Part shown: piece after piece, positions 1 through 11,056 of the stretch
How the letters are laid out: each line of letters starts with the position of its first letter
Numbering within the stretch: the first letter of the stretch is position 1
From: Chromera velia
Lineage: Eukaryota; Sar; Chromeraceae
Reading direction: 5' to 3'
DNA length: 46,963 nt
Assembly (NCBI GenBank): GCA_018398765.1
Contig: JAHBMJ010000473.1
Span: 1 to 46,963, forward strand
Made by a program: the position numbers and the translations under genes
The notes under the pieces: generated by a model
The model's input: the letters and a program-made list of their open reading frames with translations, nothing else
Databases searched by the model: none
What the model was told of the DNA's origin: nothing

Positions 1-71
1 AATGGAATCATCAGGCCATGGTTCGTCCATGGCCTATGGGCCCCGGCATTGACGATGCCGGGCCCGCAGTG

Positions 72-1234
72 CATTTAGGTCTTAATTTTTATTTTTGGTA
101 TATTTCAGTTTCATGAAAAATATTTATCATACAAGTCTCAAAACTAGTGCACCTAACTCAATTTTAATAGTTTAATGTTATCACTAACTTTGAAGCTCTT
201 AAAAAAAAGATTTTTCATACTTTTTACCATTTATCATTTTTGGTAATAAAAAAAAAAAGAATTGGTACATAATTTTTTTCTATACAAAAAAAATGGTGAA
301 TCTATTTTTTTTTTGTATGAATTGGTAATCGTTTTTTTTTTATGAGTTGAGTTGTTCTTTAGGCTTCTAGTGAGTGGACAAATGTACAAATAGTAAAAAA
401 AGATCCGTGTCACTAGAAAAAAAAATATATCAAACATATTTTTTGAGAAATTATAAGTATATATATAAGTAATAATTGAAATAAATATACTTTGATTTAT
501 ACGTATTGTATAACATTATCAATCAATCAATTAACCGTGTCCTTCTCTTTGTTTTCTTTTTGTTTCGGCCCTTCTTTTTGTTTGTTTCAGCTTCTGCACT
601 CGTTCTTTTATTAAGTCTCTCTTCTTTTTAAAGAGGCTTCTACTAATTCAGGAAGAGGAGGAGGAAGACGAGGAAGAGGAAGGAGGGGGAGAAAGGGGAA
701 TGAGAGCAGGGGGAATGAAGTTAACGTTTCTTTGCATGCATCCTTCTGTACAAAATCTGATGCCTTCTTGCATCTTGGTTGCAATGCACTCGTTCTTTTG
801 CGAAGCCCTTCTTTCCTGCCCTTCTCTTTATTTGTTTCGGTTTCTGCACTCGTTCTTTTATTAAGTCTCTCTTCTCTTTAAAGAGGCTTCTACTAATTCA
901 AAGTGCCCAAAAGTGCTTGGCACTTCTAGAACGCTTCAAACTCTTCTAGTTTAGACACAACAAAATTGAGACCTAAATGGTACGAAATGGTACTAAATGA
1001 TATGAAAAATCATACTTTTTAACTAAAAAAAAAAATGTACCAATTCTTTTTTTTTTTGATTACCAAAAATGGTAAATGGTAAAAAGTATGAAAAATCGTT
1101 TCTCTAAGAGCTTTAAAGTTAGTGATAACATTAAACTATTAAAATTGAGTTAGGCGCACTAGTTTTAAGACTTGTATGATAAATATTTTTCATGAAACTG
1201 AGGTGTACCAAAAATGAAAATTGAGATCCAAATG
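72..1234. mobile_element. Inverted-repeat (foldback/MITE-like) element
   Basis: The two ends are long imperfect inverted repeats. About 72-290 matches the reverse complement of about 1034-1234: both contain CATGAAAAATATTTATCATA-type words and an A-run/T-run core near 250 and 1050, and the outer ends read CATTT...AAATG. The middle (about 540-950) is pyrimidine-rich and has no coding frame. I could not find a clear target duplication, so the exact ends are uncertain by several bases. This is probably a non-autonomous DNA element, and its family is unknown. Confidence 0.5.
593..900. repeat. 58-bp direct repeat, copies 250 bp apart
   Basis: 593-650 and 843-900 are the same 58 bases with one difference, starting TCTGCACTCGTTC and ending TACTAATTCA. 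They lie inside the inverted-repeat element. The DNA between them is purine- or pyrimidine-rich and non-coding. This is probably an internal duplication of the element. Confidence 0.75.
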
Positions 1235-1254
1235 GTTAATTTTTAACCATTTTC

Positions 1255-4080
1255 TTGTCCCATTTATCTCAATTTGATAGGGAGGGGCTGCTGGAACCAG
1301 AGGGGGGCATCATATATCTTATTTTCTCTCCATTCCAGTGTGGTTTGTATCTCGGTTTGACCCAGGCAGTACCATCACTGAGATGGAATAAGTATGTGAC
1401 AGTTGTAAAGGGAGATCGGAAAAGGACAAGCAAGGCGGTTAAGGCTAAGCAGGGGAGGAATTCTACAAAGTGATGAATTAAAAGACTTAAAGTTTGCATG
1501 AATTCATTATGCTGCCTGTTTGTCGGATTCGGACAGGGGGGGGGGACTTGAATAAACATTTGTTGCATGCGGTAGAGCTGCATGCATCTGATTGATGTGA
1601 TAAGACCGAGCCTGAATATTCGCAGGAAGATGGGAGCAGGGGAAAGGGTGCATTCTTTTCTTCCCTTCGGTCTTTTTTCGTTATTATCTGGTTGTAGCAT
1701 TCAGACAGCTCAGAGAAATCAATTCAAGAAAGAAGCAGATCGCCTGGGAGTAAAGCATGGGGCAGGGATACACTGGTTCCACACGTGGTTTTATACTTGG
1801 TTGGCCCGTAAGGCCCGACTAACGTCTCAGCTCAAAAAGACATCGTTGATTTTTAAGGACATGGTGGCATTATACTCTCATTTTTTTTAAGTGGCGTCGG
1901 ATTTGTTCTTTCGATCTATTTTTATCAGCAACCTCTCTCGGCTGTGTGAGGCAAAAGGATTCGACTGGGCTTTGGTCTAAGTGCAAGTGTGGTATCAGGA
2001 AATTCGCGTTCTTTTATTTACTTTCCAGTCTGTACGTGTTGTATTACATTCGTATATTCATTCATTTTTGATTTGTTCATGCATGGAGCAGGGGAGGGGG
2101 GTGGTACAGGGGTAAGAAGGAAAAAGAGGGTGTTTCTTTGTTTACAAGCAGAAAAGGGAACGACTCTCAGGGATCTCTTTTCAAATGAGAAAGAGGCAAC
2201 TGCACGCTTACGTTGGTCAGAGAGAGAGCTACTGCCAGTTCCGTGTACATATGCAGACATCGGATGTAGGTTCGGGTTGCACCTGATGGAGGGACATATC
2301 GTAGATAAGTGGTTGACGGCCTCTGATTTGCAGCGTCCGCTTGCGACTCCCGAGAATTGGAACTCTTGATCTCGTTTTATTCCTTCGATAAATGAGGTCG
2401 CTGACCATGTAATAGCAACACTCAGCCAAAGGCTCGCTCGATGGAGGGTGTGGGGACGGAAGTGGGGGGAGGAAGGAGGAGAAAGGAAGCGTGAATAGAA
2501 GAAAGAATTAATGTACTGCCTTAGCAAATCTTCATTCTTTACAGCTCAGGCCTGGAGGTTCTGTTCTGTGCCACCTAGAGCAGTGGTGAGAGACTTACAT
2601 AGTAAATTAGTCGATCATTGGGGAGCTGGATCGGTTAGGAAGGGACATTTTCTTTGTGTGTCCTCAGGTTTATGCAAATGCAGTAGAGAATTTATTCGTA
2701 AAGAATCCTGACTATGTATTGTACACTCAGTTGATAGAAGAAGAAACAGTAGAAAAGCTCTTTGAAAAAGGGAAAGGGATTGGGGAGTTAGAGGAGAAAA
2801 TAGGAAGAAAGTCTCGTGGGCGTTATCATGCCGTCATATATTTGGGCAAAGGATTGTGTGGCTGAAAGCAAAATCGTTTAGAGACGGGCATCCTAAACAG
2901 CTTTCTGAATTGAAGTGGCATCCACTGGTGTCGTACGTGAGATACACATGGAGAAAGCCCTTTTTGATTGTATGTCGGTTGTTGAATGGATTGCTTTCCG
3001 CTTTAAGTCCATATGTGACCTTGTTTTCACCGTTTACTTTTATGCGAGACATCGGAAAATTTAATGGGGGGTCGGGAAATATCGAATACGCCCATTTTAC
3101 TGCTGTTCGGGGAAGGATGTTACCGTCTGTTTCACATTTTAGTCAGATCTTCGTTCATGTTGAGAACATTAAGAACTTTTATCCTTCAATTCCCTAAGCA
3201 TTGGTTCTTCATTTACTTTCTTGTATGTTTGATGAGCTTCGTGCATCTCGTCGGTATTCTTTTTTGGTATTGCCTTTTTCTTCTGTTGGGGGTGTTCAGA
3301 TTCATTCTGCCACAACCATGCGGAGAGAAGGGAAAAAGTGGACGCCCAAGGGTTACACTCGGCCTACAACTTTTTTTTCAACACACGGCCAGTTTCAGAA
3401 TGCATGGGCACTTTCTTTTAACGAAATTCTGGATTTTGTGAAATTGGACTTTGCGACCTGCTTTGTGGCTGTTGGGAATCATTATGTATGGCAGCGGCAG
3501 AAGTTTGCATAAGGCTCTCCTCTGTCGCCGGCCCTTGCAAATGGAAGTGCGGCTTTGGTCGAATGTGATTGGGCCACAGCCCAGGGGATTAGCTCCTTGT
3601 CGGGCAGTAAGCGTGTGGTACGAAGATGGATAGATGATCAGCTCCTGGTTGTTCACCTTCACTTTGCTTTAGAAAAAGATCACATCTGTACAAGTCTTCA
3701 CAGGGAAGATTTTTATGCTGTTGAATGTGTGCTTGAGGAGCAAAATTCGAACACTTTTCTGCAGACTGAGTTCGAGCTTCGCCCATGCAACTGCTGTACT
3801 CACTTGTTTTTATTGCCATCGTGTGTCTTTGCTAGCTGGTGGAGTGAAGACTCCTCTTCCCTTTCCTTGCTATGCTTATGCGCGATCAGCTATTCCTGTA
3901 CATCGTCTTCTTGACACTTTGCGTTCTCATATTTTACGTGCATTTCTTTTTTCATTATATCATGATTCTTTGTTTATTGCTAGGTTTATTGCAGTTTTAT
4001 GTGGTGTGTGGAAAGAATTGCAGGAGTACAGTCTTCTTTTGCATAACATCTGTCGCATCACTTTTGGTTTGCTTTTAGCA
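1255..4080 (+). pseudogene. Degenerate Penelope-like retroelement: upstream GIY-YIG-like domain, downstream reverse transcriptase
   Basis: At 1300-1400 one frame shows a GIY-YIG-like nuclease start: an IIY, ten residues, then YLG and a T, followed by an RW pair. Downstream, mostly in one frame (start about 1989, frame of 2856), come the reverse transcriptase blocks in order: a VSYVRYTWR block (about 2930), NFYPSIP (about 3180, motif A region), GSPLSPALAN (about 3513, motif B) and RWIDDQLLV (about 3625, the catalytic DD box). The frame is broken by stops at 2367, 3195 and 3510, and by at least one frameshift near 2660-2840. The nuclease lies upstream of the RT, as in the permuted Naiad/Chlamys Penelope-like elements; most Penelope elements have it downstream. 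The RT call is firm. The subfamily is inference, and the nuclease is the weaker half. The copy is dead. Confidence 0.65.
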
Positions 4081-4409
4081 GCTGGTCTTGGTCACCTTTG
4101 CGATCGGTTTTGAAGGAGAGAATTTAAGTTTTGTAGCTGTACTTAGGGTGGCTACAATTTTATATCGGTTAGCGCATGATGAAGGGCGGGTGCACGCCAT
4201 GTGCCTCTGTTTTGCTTTCGTCCGCCATGCATTTGTTTTTGTGGTATTGGTATACATTTGTATGAGTTAGCATGCATAAGCCATCCGAGATTAATGTGCA
4301 CTTTGCCTATGATTTCGATAATTTGCATGGCATTGCAGGCCCTTTGGATCGAAACCGCTCGATCTTTTGGCTTTTTGCAGAGGATATTGAAAGCTAACAC
4401 TCCGTAAAT

Positions 4410-5475
4410 ATCTGACAGAGTGCATGGAAGTCAGAAAATGCAGTTGATCAATTGATGTAATGCAATCAAACCCACCTTAAATCTGACTTTCAACCTCAAG
4501 TCTATACCCTGGGGGGCTCCGCCCCCCAAACCCCCTGTTTTAGTTTTTACAAAGGCGACTTTAATATAACAAATAAAAACATGTGTTACACAGCTTAACA
4601 AAATAAAGTATTCCAGCATTAAAAAAAAAAAATGTTTAAAAGTTGTTTCAAATTGAATCATTTCTTCAAAACTAGCTTCAAAGACAGTTAAAAACCTAAA
4701 ATTATGAGTTGTTATTGGTAAAAACTGGGAGAGCTCGCATGTTAGGGAAAATATGAAGTTTAACTTCAAATCTAACCTCAAATCCGGCTAGATTTGCAAA
4801 TCTAGAGCCTTAACCTCAAATCAAATGATTCAAATCAAATCAAATTCATATCTATTAAATCAAACCTGGCCACTAGTTTAGGATTGTTTAGCGGCAACTT
4901 TAGCCTTTTAAAACATTTTTCAATGTATGACAAAAACTAGGACAAAAAACTTTTAAAGTGCATTTCAAAAGTTATATTTTAGAGTTTACAGGCTCAAACC
5001 AGACTTTAAACTTTATTTCACTTTAAAAGTAATTAAAGTTTTACAGATTAGACCTAGATACGTGCTAGCTGATACTAGTCTGATATAGCGATGTATGCAG
5101 AGGGAATCAGAGGGAGAATGAGAGTTCAGGGATCGAACATCTCTCTTCCTAGAGGCTTTTGGTTTGCTTGATCAGACTGATATGTAAAGCTATGCATTTT
5201 GCTTGTCATATACGTGAATATAAAGACTTTACAAAGTTGACGCAAACCGTCTGCCACCGGCTAGGCTAGGCGCCATACATAAAAAAAAAAAAAAAGTTGG
5301 GAAGACCTAATTTTTTTTCTTTTTTTATTATTTTTTTATTTCAAGTGCCTCCAAAAGGAAAAGAATCACTTTCGACTCTGAAACTTATACACCAATCCTG
5401 TAAGGTTATACAATCACTTTTTTTAAAATGTTTTATTATACATTGTTTTGTTACACAATGTCATTTTTATAGAAT
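4410..5475. other. AT-rich non-coding stretch
   Basis: I see no gene here. The DNA is AT-rich with repeated TTTAAA/TCAAAT words, for example around 4790-4860. A perfect hairpin lies at 4511-4527: GGGGGGC, loop TCC, GCCCCCC. An A-run followed by a T-run lies at 5281-5340. These look like 3' tails or decayed ends of repeats. Confidence 0.5.
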
Positions 5476-5477
5476 TT

Positions 5478-5625
5478 TAATGAATGAATTAGTACATACT
5501 TTAGTGTGCATAAATTCAAACTATAATTTTTAGGAATGCATTAAGTACACACTTTAGTGTGCATTAATTCAAACTATTACTTTTGGGAATGCATTATCAC
5601 ACACTTTAGTGTGTATTAATTCTAC
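5478..5625. repeat. Three tandem units of about 52 bp, each with a CACACTTTAGTGTG-type hairpin
   Basis: Three successive units share AATTAGTACATACTTTAGTG-like sequence and an AATTCAAACTAT spacer. Each contains a short palindrome around TTTA with CACAC/GTGTG arms; the third copy is perfect and the first has one change. There is no coding frame. Confidence 0.7.
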
Positions 5626-5810
5626 GTTTCATCTTTGTCTTCTTTTTTTTCTTTAAAACGGTTTGACTGTTCTGCTTTTGGAGCAATTGTATCGTCAACA
5701 ACGCGGCAAGGACAATTTTTGAGCACTGGAGGCAAGAGTAAAAAGAGCAAAAACGGGAGCAAGAGGGTAGCCATGAGAGAGACGGTAGATTTCTCTAGAA
5801 TTTTTGCACA

Positions 5811-5815
5811 CTAAT
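5811..5815. repeat. Target-site duplication CTAAT, left copy
   Basis: CTAAT directly before the LTR at 5816 is repeated as CTAAT at 11052-11056, directly after the partner LTR. This is the 5-bp duplication expected for an LTR element. Confidence 0.8.
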
Positions 5816-6105
5816 TGTTGTATTCCGTACTGACGCGGCCCATACAGTCACCCCGGCAGACCCGGCATACCCCTCCCTGCACGGTGCAGGCCATCTGCAC
5901 TTACTCTATCTGTAGCATGCAAACAAATAATTCTGGTTCAGCACGGTGCTTTCTATAACTGCTATTGCCAGCTAATCGATGGAATGAAGTCCTTTGTTCT
6001 AGCGGATGTCCTGACTTATAATCTCACGTGTTACTGACCACGATTAATAGATTTGTTGTACTATGCCTAGACTGTCTGCGTTAGGAGTCTAGCTGGTATA
6101 CAATA
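5816..6105 (+). repeat. 5' LTR of the outer element
   Basis: It begins TGTTGTAT and ends ATACAATA, so the ends are imperfect inverted repeats. It matches 10769-11051 along its length with about 27 transitions, 2 transversions and one 7-bp gap by eye. The match stops exactly at the inferred ends. Confidence 0.85.
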
Positions 6106-6369
6106 GGGTAACGAGCAGTTTCTAAGAAAGACAGACATACACAGTGGCGCGCACTTCTCTTTTCTTCTTGCTCTTGCCTTCTTGATTGACTCTTTGATTT
6201 GAAGGACTCGTCTTGAACCGTCTTGTTCAAGAGTGTATCTTTATAGTTTTTCTCTATCACGCTAGCCACCTCTTTCGAAATACCTTCCTTGTTTGCGGAA
6301 GTGTCTGCTGTGGTAGCGGCACTCCAACAAGCATGCGGACGGGCTTTAAAGACGTTTGTCAACGATGCC

Positions 6370-6713
6370 CGTAAAGAGGTGACTCCTCTTCTCCTAAGTG
6401 AGTGCACTTAATTTGGTTAGATCTCTATTACGGAAAGTCTGTCAGTTCAAGGTTCACTTCCAAACTGCTTCTAGAAGCTTTGTAAGCAAGTGTTGTTTAC
6501 TCAATCCAGGCTATACGCAGCTGACTGAGTTAATTCCATTTTATTTCTATTTTATTTATTTCTCTTCTAATACAGACTGGCATGGTAGCGCCTCCATGAG
6601 CCTGCGTGCGTGTGTTAGTTTCTGAGCTACGGGCATCCCGTACGGCGGCGGTGCGCGTTAGTTCGGCTCACCCCGGGATTAGCAGGTCCCGTGGCTCGCC
6701 TCACTACGTTACG
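6370..6713 (-). repeat. LTR of the chromovirus (3' LTR in element orientation)
   Basis: It matches 9517-9860 with about 21 transitions and one transversion by eye. The CGTAA and TTACG ends are inverted repeats rather than the usual TG/CA, so the exact boundary could be off by two or three bases. Confidence 0.8.
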
Positions 6714-6849
6714 TGCCCCTTCCCCTTAAAGCGTGTGTCTCACGCGCTCTGTCCTTCTTCTCAGCTTTTTTGCGGTTAACTGCCAACCAAAATCAACCGT
6801 ACAATTCCTGTCCATTCACTTTGATCGTCGCTTGAATTCTTCGATTTTC

Positions 6850-9510
6850 TCTTTCGCATTTCGGAGGTGGGAGGCTGGCTCCCACACCGCTTCACTCTCA
6901 GGGAACCCCACCCATTGCACGTGGTATTGGGTTCCTCTGCCTCTTCCCCGAATACCGAGGACCTTTTCGACTTCATACTCTTCGTCGGCCTAGGAGGGCA
7001 ATCGGATGGCCGGACGGCCCTGTTCTTCGTGGCAGTACAGCTTGCACAGCGATGTGTACACATGGGGGTCTTTGCGGCTTCTCGCTGGTAGGGCGACTTC
7101 GAAATTGTCTTGGGACTGATCGAACTGGATCACTTCGAAGGGACCGAACCACAGGCTGTCGAGCTTGCGGCTGTACAGGGGAACATCGGGCTTTGTAGCA
7201 GTTGCCCACCAGGAACGATGGACAAGTATATAGTCTTCCATATTGATGTCATCGGTTGGGCGGCATCGTTTGTTGGCATTTCGGATCTGACTGGACTGGG
7301 CTGCTTCGAGAGAGGCACGGGCAGCATCAATGGCTTCTTTATGTTCCTTCAAAAAGTTAGAGGCCTCGGGGGAAGGCTGGGCAGAAGGAGAAAGAGAAAG
7401 AGCAGGGAGCGTGAGGGGTTCTCTTCCGTGTTTAAGCTGAAAGGGAGAGCGACCTGTCCCGACATGGACAGATGTGTTGTATGCAAACTCAAGGGACGGG
7501 ATGAATTCCGCCCATCGGTGATGCTGGGTCTTAACGAGGCAACGGAGAGCCTCCTCGATTGTTCAATTCATACGTTCTACTGACCTTGGTGTATCGTGGT
7601 GTGCTGTTGTAGAGAATGACAGGTGCGTGCCCGAGAGGGTGTGTAGGGTCTGCCAGAATCGAGACAGAAAACGGGAGTCTCTGTCACTGAGGATCGTGCA
7701 CTGTCACCCTTTCTTTACTGTAACATTTTTATAATATAGCCGGCTTGCCTGTTCTGCTGTTGCTGTTGTGTAGGTCCGGATCAGGCATACCTCTTTTGAC
7801 AAAGAGTTAGTCAAAACCATAAGACAGTCGAACTGTTCATCTCCGGAGGCGGGCAGTCTAACGAGGAAGTCAATTTGAGTGACTTCCCATGGGTGGTTGG
7901 GAACAGGGAGCGGTCGGAGGAGACCAGGTGGCACTCGGCTGGGAGCTTTGCTTCTCTGGCAGGGATCACAAGTATGAACAAATCTGCGTACATCTCTCTA
8001 CATCTGAGGCCAGAAGTATCTCTCTGCCATTCGACTCTAGGTTTTCCCGACCCCGAAGTGCGCATTCTCGGGAAATGAGTGGCTCTCCCGAATAAGAGCC
8101 ATGCGCTGTGAGCGAGGGACACAAAGGCGGTCCCCCCGGAACAACAGACCATCTCTCAAAGAGAGACCTTTCAAATGGGGCACCAGATGAGGGGAGGGAA
8201 ATTTGTTTAGGAAATTCTTCAGGTAAGCATGCACAGGGGCAAACCAGGGATCGTTTACATACTTCTCTCTGCAGCGCCTCTACAGATCAACATCTCCCTC
8301 AACCTTCAAGGTTATCCGGTACTGACGCTACTCAGTGCTCCCGTGCCCCCCCCCCAAAGAACGGGTCTCGCCAACAACTGCCTCCTCATCCTCATACTCA
8401 GGTTCAAGCTCGAGGAACTCATCGTCATCAGGACTGTCAGCCTGACTAATCATCGGCAGGGTAGGTTGCCTCATCCTGACAGATGACAAAAGGGCAGAAG
8501 GAGAGGACTGGACTAAAGAGGGCGGATTACGGGAAAGTGTGTCGGCAACGATGTTCGCCCTCCCCGGAATATATTTGATCGGAACCGCCATTTCCTCCAA
8601 AAACTCAATCTACCGTCTCACACGCAGACTGCAATGCTCAAACGACTTCTTCAAGTTCTCCAAACTCTTGTGGTCGGTCCAAAACTCCGACCCGGGCGTC
8701 AGGAAATGACGTCAAACCTTCGCATATTTAATGAACAATCACCAACAGCTCTAACTCCTTCACTGGGTAGCGTGCCTCGGTGGAGGTCAGGGGGCAGGAG
8801 CCGAAGGCAAGCAGACAATATGCCCCTGTCTACTGACAGCGCTGAATGACAACTGCTTCGATAGCTTGATACGACTGTGAGACGTCGTGTGCAATGTAGA
8901 CAGGCTGACTGGGGTTAGCCAGTGCAAGGGTGGCAAGCTTAAGGACAGCTTTCTTTAGAGTAATGAATGCCTAATCGTGTACAGGCTCCCACACAAAGGG
9001 GACTGACGTGTGAAGAAGAGAGAGAAGGGGAGAAGCAACCTGGCTGTACCCCCTAACAAACTTCCGAAACCAATTCCCTAACCCCAAAAACTGATGCAGT
9101 GAAGTGTGGTCAGTTGGCATGGGGAAATCCTGGAGCCCTTGCACCTTCTCAGGCGTAGGCCTGAATCCACCCTCACTGATGACCAGCCCCAGGAACTTGG
9201 CTTCAGTCCGAAACCAATCACACTTCAACAGTTTGACATAGAGAGACTCGTCGGCAAGGAGCTGGAGGACGGCCTCCACATCTCTCTCGTGTTCCTCAGG
9301 AGTGCGGCTGAAAATCAAGAGATCATCAATAAATACAATTACACACCTGTCTAACAAAGGGTGCAATATCTTATTGATCATACGCATGCTGATACCAGGT
9401 GTATTGCAGTAGCCAAGCGGCATGACCAGCCACTCAAACGTGCCGTACCTTGTTATGAAAGCGGTCTTCTCCTCGTCACCCTCGGCCACCCGGATCTGAT
9501 AGAAGTACTA
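6850..9510 (-). pseudogene. pol: Chromovirus pol remnant: reverse transcriptase, RNase H, integrase, chromodomain
   Basis: Reading from the right on the - strand, 9500-8971 has the RT palm: QIRVAEGD-type start, LVMPLG, catalytic FIDD (YxDD position) and the FLG...FRKF thumb/connection. 8970-8530 is RNase H, ending in the [17 protein letters not shown] signature. 8230-7090 is integrase, with the H...H...C..C zinc finger region near 8060-7960, the WEVTQIDFLVRLP core, and a later LWFGPFEVI module. 7000-6850 is a chromodomain (YHVQWVGFPESEAVWEP) in another frame. Stops interrupt it at 8971 and in the RNase H part, several at positions where CAG or TGG became TAG. There are also frameshifts near 8050, 7700 and 7000. 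Confidence 0.85.
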
Positions 9511-9516
9511 CTACCA

Positions 9517-9860
9517 TATAAGGAGGTGACTCCTCTTCTTCTAAGTGAGCGCACTTAGTTCGGTTAGATCTCTACTACGGAAAGTCTGTCAGTTCAAGGT
9601 TCACTTTCAAACTGCTTCTAGAAGCTTTGCAAGCAAGTGTTGTTTACTCAATCCAGGCTATACGCAGCTGACTGAATTAATTCCATTTTATTTCTATTTT
9701 ATTTATTTCTCTTCTAATACAGGCTGGCATGGTAGCGCCTCCATGAGCCTGCATGCGTGTATTGGTCTCTGAGCTACGGGCATCCCGTGCGGCGGCGGTG
9801 CGCGTTAGTTCAGCTCACCCCGGGATTGGCCGGTCCCGTGGCTTGCCTCACTATGTTACG
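9517..9860 (-). repeat. LTR of the chromovirus (5' LTR in element orientation)
   Basis: This is the partner of 6370-6713. The RT coding frame begins within a few codons of its inner edge, with no leader, gag or protease, which shows a large internal deletion. Confidence 0.8.
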
Positions 9861-10768
9861 ATGCCGAGTGCTGCTACGACCAACTTGCCCTTGCGGCTGA
9901 AAGCTGTTTGTCTCTTCTTCGCCAGGATCGCCTCATCCTGTCGAAACAGAAACGCCGTGGGAAATGCAGGTCGTGTGCAAAGAAAAACATGTTTGTACCG
10001 GTGACCCACAGTTGTAGCGATGACTCTGCACTATGTTTGCCAACTTCGCAACCACAAGCGCAACCACCGCCATCCCTCCTTAACAGTCCTCAGGTGAACA
10101 CCAGGCCTTCCATCTCCAAATCGCCCCCTGAGCATAAGCAGAGTGATTGCTCACCCATTCCTTCTGCTTTGTCGAATATTTTTACCACAGTAGTTCCGAA
10201 ACCGCCTCCGCTGCCTGACGATCCGTCTGCCTTTGCTTCCAAAAATTTGAACTACTCGTTCTTGACTGCCTTTTCAAGGAAAGACGAGAAGAAACAGAGA
10301 CGAACGGCTAAAGTGGGGGACCACACTCAGACCAATGTCTCCCCCGACCCGTTGCTCCCGTTCCAGCCTTCCGATATCACTTTTTCAACCTCTCCAACTG
10401 CCCCCATTGCCCCGTCTAACCCGATCTCTTTTTGTTTTGCTTCTTTGTCATACCTTCATGTGGAAGAATTGCAAGTACCTTCAGTGAGGGGACCATGCTA
10501 TCAGTATGGACAACATGAATTGCAAACAGGTCTGCAATCCTTCCTCGCGTACCGTACGGATGCCGGCCACCTTGCAGGCTACCAGTGGCTCTGTAATCAA
10601 GCAGACTGCCAGCCAAAAGAGAGAGTGTACATCTGTGTACTCGTCAGATAGGAGCTTCTTGTTGATAGCTACTATGAACAACGCAAGCATCCAGTGTTTC
10701 TGCCCCCCACCCACTCTCTTTGACTCAATGGATCCCATCAAGAAGGGAAGGAGAAAAAGGGAATTTGT

Positions 10769-11051
10769 GTTGTGTTCCGCACTGATGCGGCCCACACAGT
10801 CACCCCGGCAGACCCGGCATGCCCCCCCCTACGCGGTGCGGGCCATCTGCACTTACTCTATCTACAGCATGCAAACAAATAATTCTGGTTCAGCATGGTG
10901 CTCTCTGTGACTGCTGTTGCCAGCTGATCGATAGAATGAAGTCCTTTGTTCTAGCTGATGTCCTAATTTACAGTCTCACGTGACCGCGATCCATAGATTT
11001 GTTGTACTATGCCTAGACTGCCTGCGTTAGGAGTCTAGCTGGTATACAATA
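10769..11051 (+). repeat. 3' LTR of the outer element
   Basis: It is the partner of 5816-6105, begins TGTTGTGTTCC and ends ATACAATA. It is preceded by a purine-rich tract (AAGAAGGGAAGGAGAAAAAG) and followed by CTAAT. Confidence 0.85.
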
Positions 11052-11056
11052 CTAAT

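Larger units (their letters stand above)
6370..9860 (-). mobile_element. Nested Ty3/gypsy chromovirus, 5'-deleted copy
   Basis: It is bounded by 344-bp direct repeats (6370-6713 and 9517-9860) with ends CGTAA/TTACG. ATGCC before 6370 is repeated at 9861-9865. The internal part (6714-9516, 2.8 kb) reads on - as reverse transcriptase, RNase H, integrase and chromodomain. There is no room for gag, protease or the front of the RT: the right LTR runs straight into the RT. The copy is dead and cannot have moved in this form without help. Confidence 0.85.
6250..10651 (+). pseudogene. ORF of the outer LTR element, split by a nested retrotransposon; function unknown
   Basis: 6250-6369 (40 codons) is open on + up to the nested element. 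From 9866 the same frame continues to a stop at 10649-10651 (262 codons counted with the stop) if the duplicated ATGCC is counted once. The left part is an Ala/Val-rich helix-like stretch ending LKTFVNDA. The right part continues helix-like (QLALAAESC), then a basic Cys pair (KCRSCAKK), then a long Pro/Ser-rich region, suggesting a Gag-like protein. No ATG lies between the upstream TAG (about 6247) and the insertion, so the original start is missing or upstream of an intron or frameshift. I recognise no family. Confidence 0.6.
5816..11051 (+). mobile_element. Outer LTR retroelement, small and apparently non-autonomous, carrying a nested insertion
   Basis: It is bounded by direct repeats at 5816-6105 and 10769-11051 and by CTAAT duplications. 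Without the nested insertion (6370-9860 plus one duplicated 5-mer) it would be about 1.7 kb. A purine-rich tract (about 10741-10766) sits directly before the right LTR, as a polypurine tract would in a + strand element, and the only long ORF is also on +. I see no reverse transcriptase, integrase or protease belonging to this element. It therefore looks like a passenger mobilised by another element. I could not recognise a primer-binding site after 6105. Confidence 0.75.

Noticed and set aside
3195-3512. In-frame TAA codons inside RT motifs as possible stop reassignment
   Set aside because: The host genes in the window end with ordinary TGA/TAG stops. The same RT also has frameshifts, so decay is the simpler reading.
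6081-6407. 108-codon - strand ORF with protein-like composition
   Set aside because: It spans the boundary of two transposons and meets a stop at once when the nested element is removed. The + strand frame continues for 262 codons.
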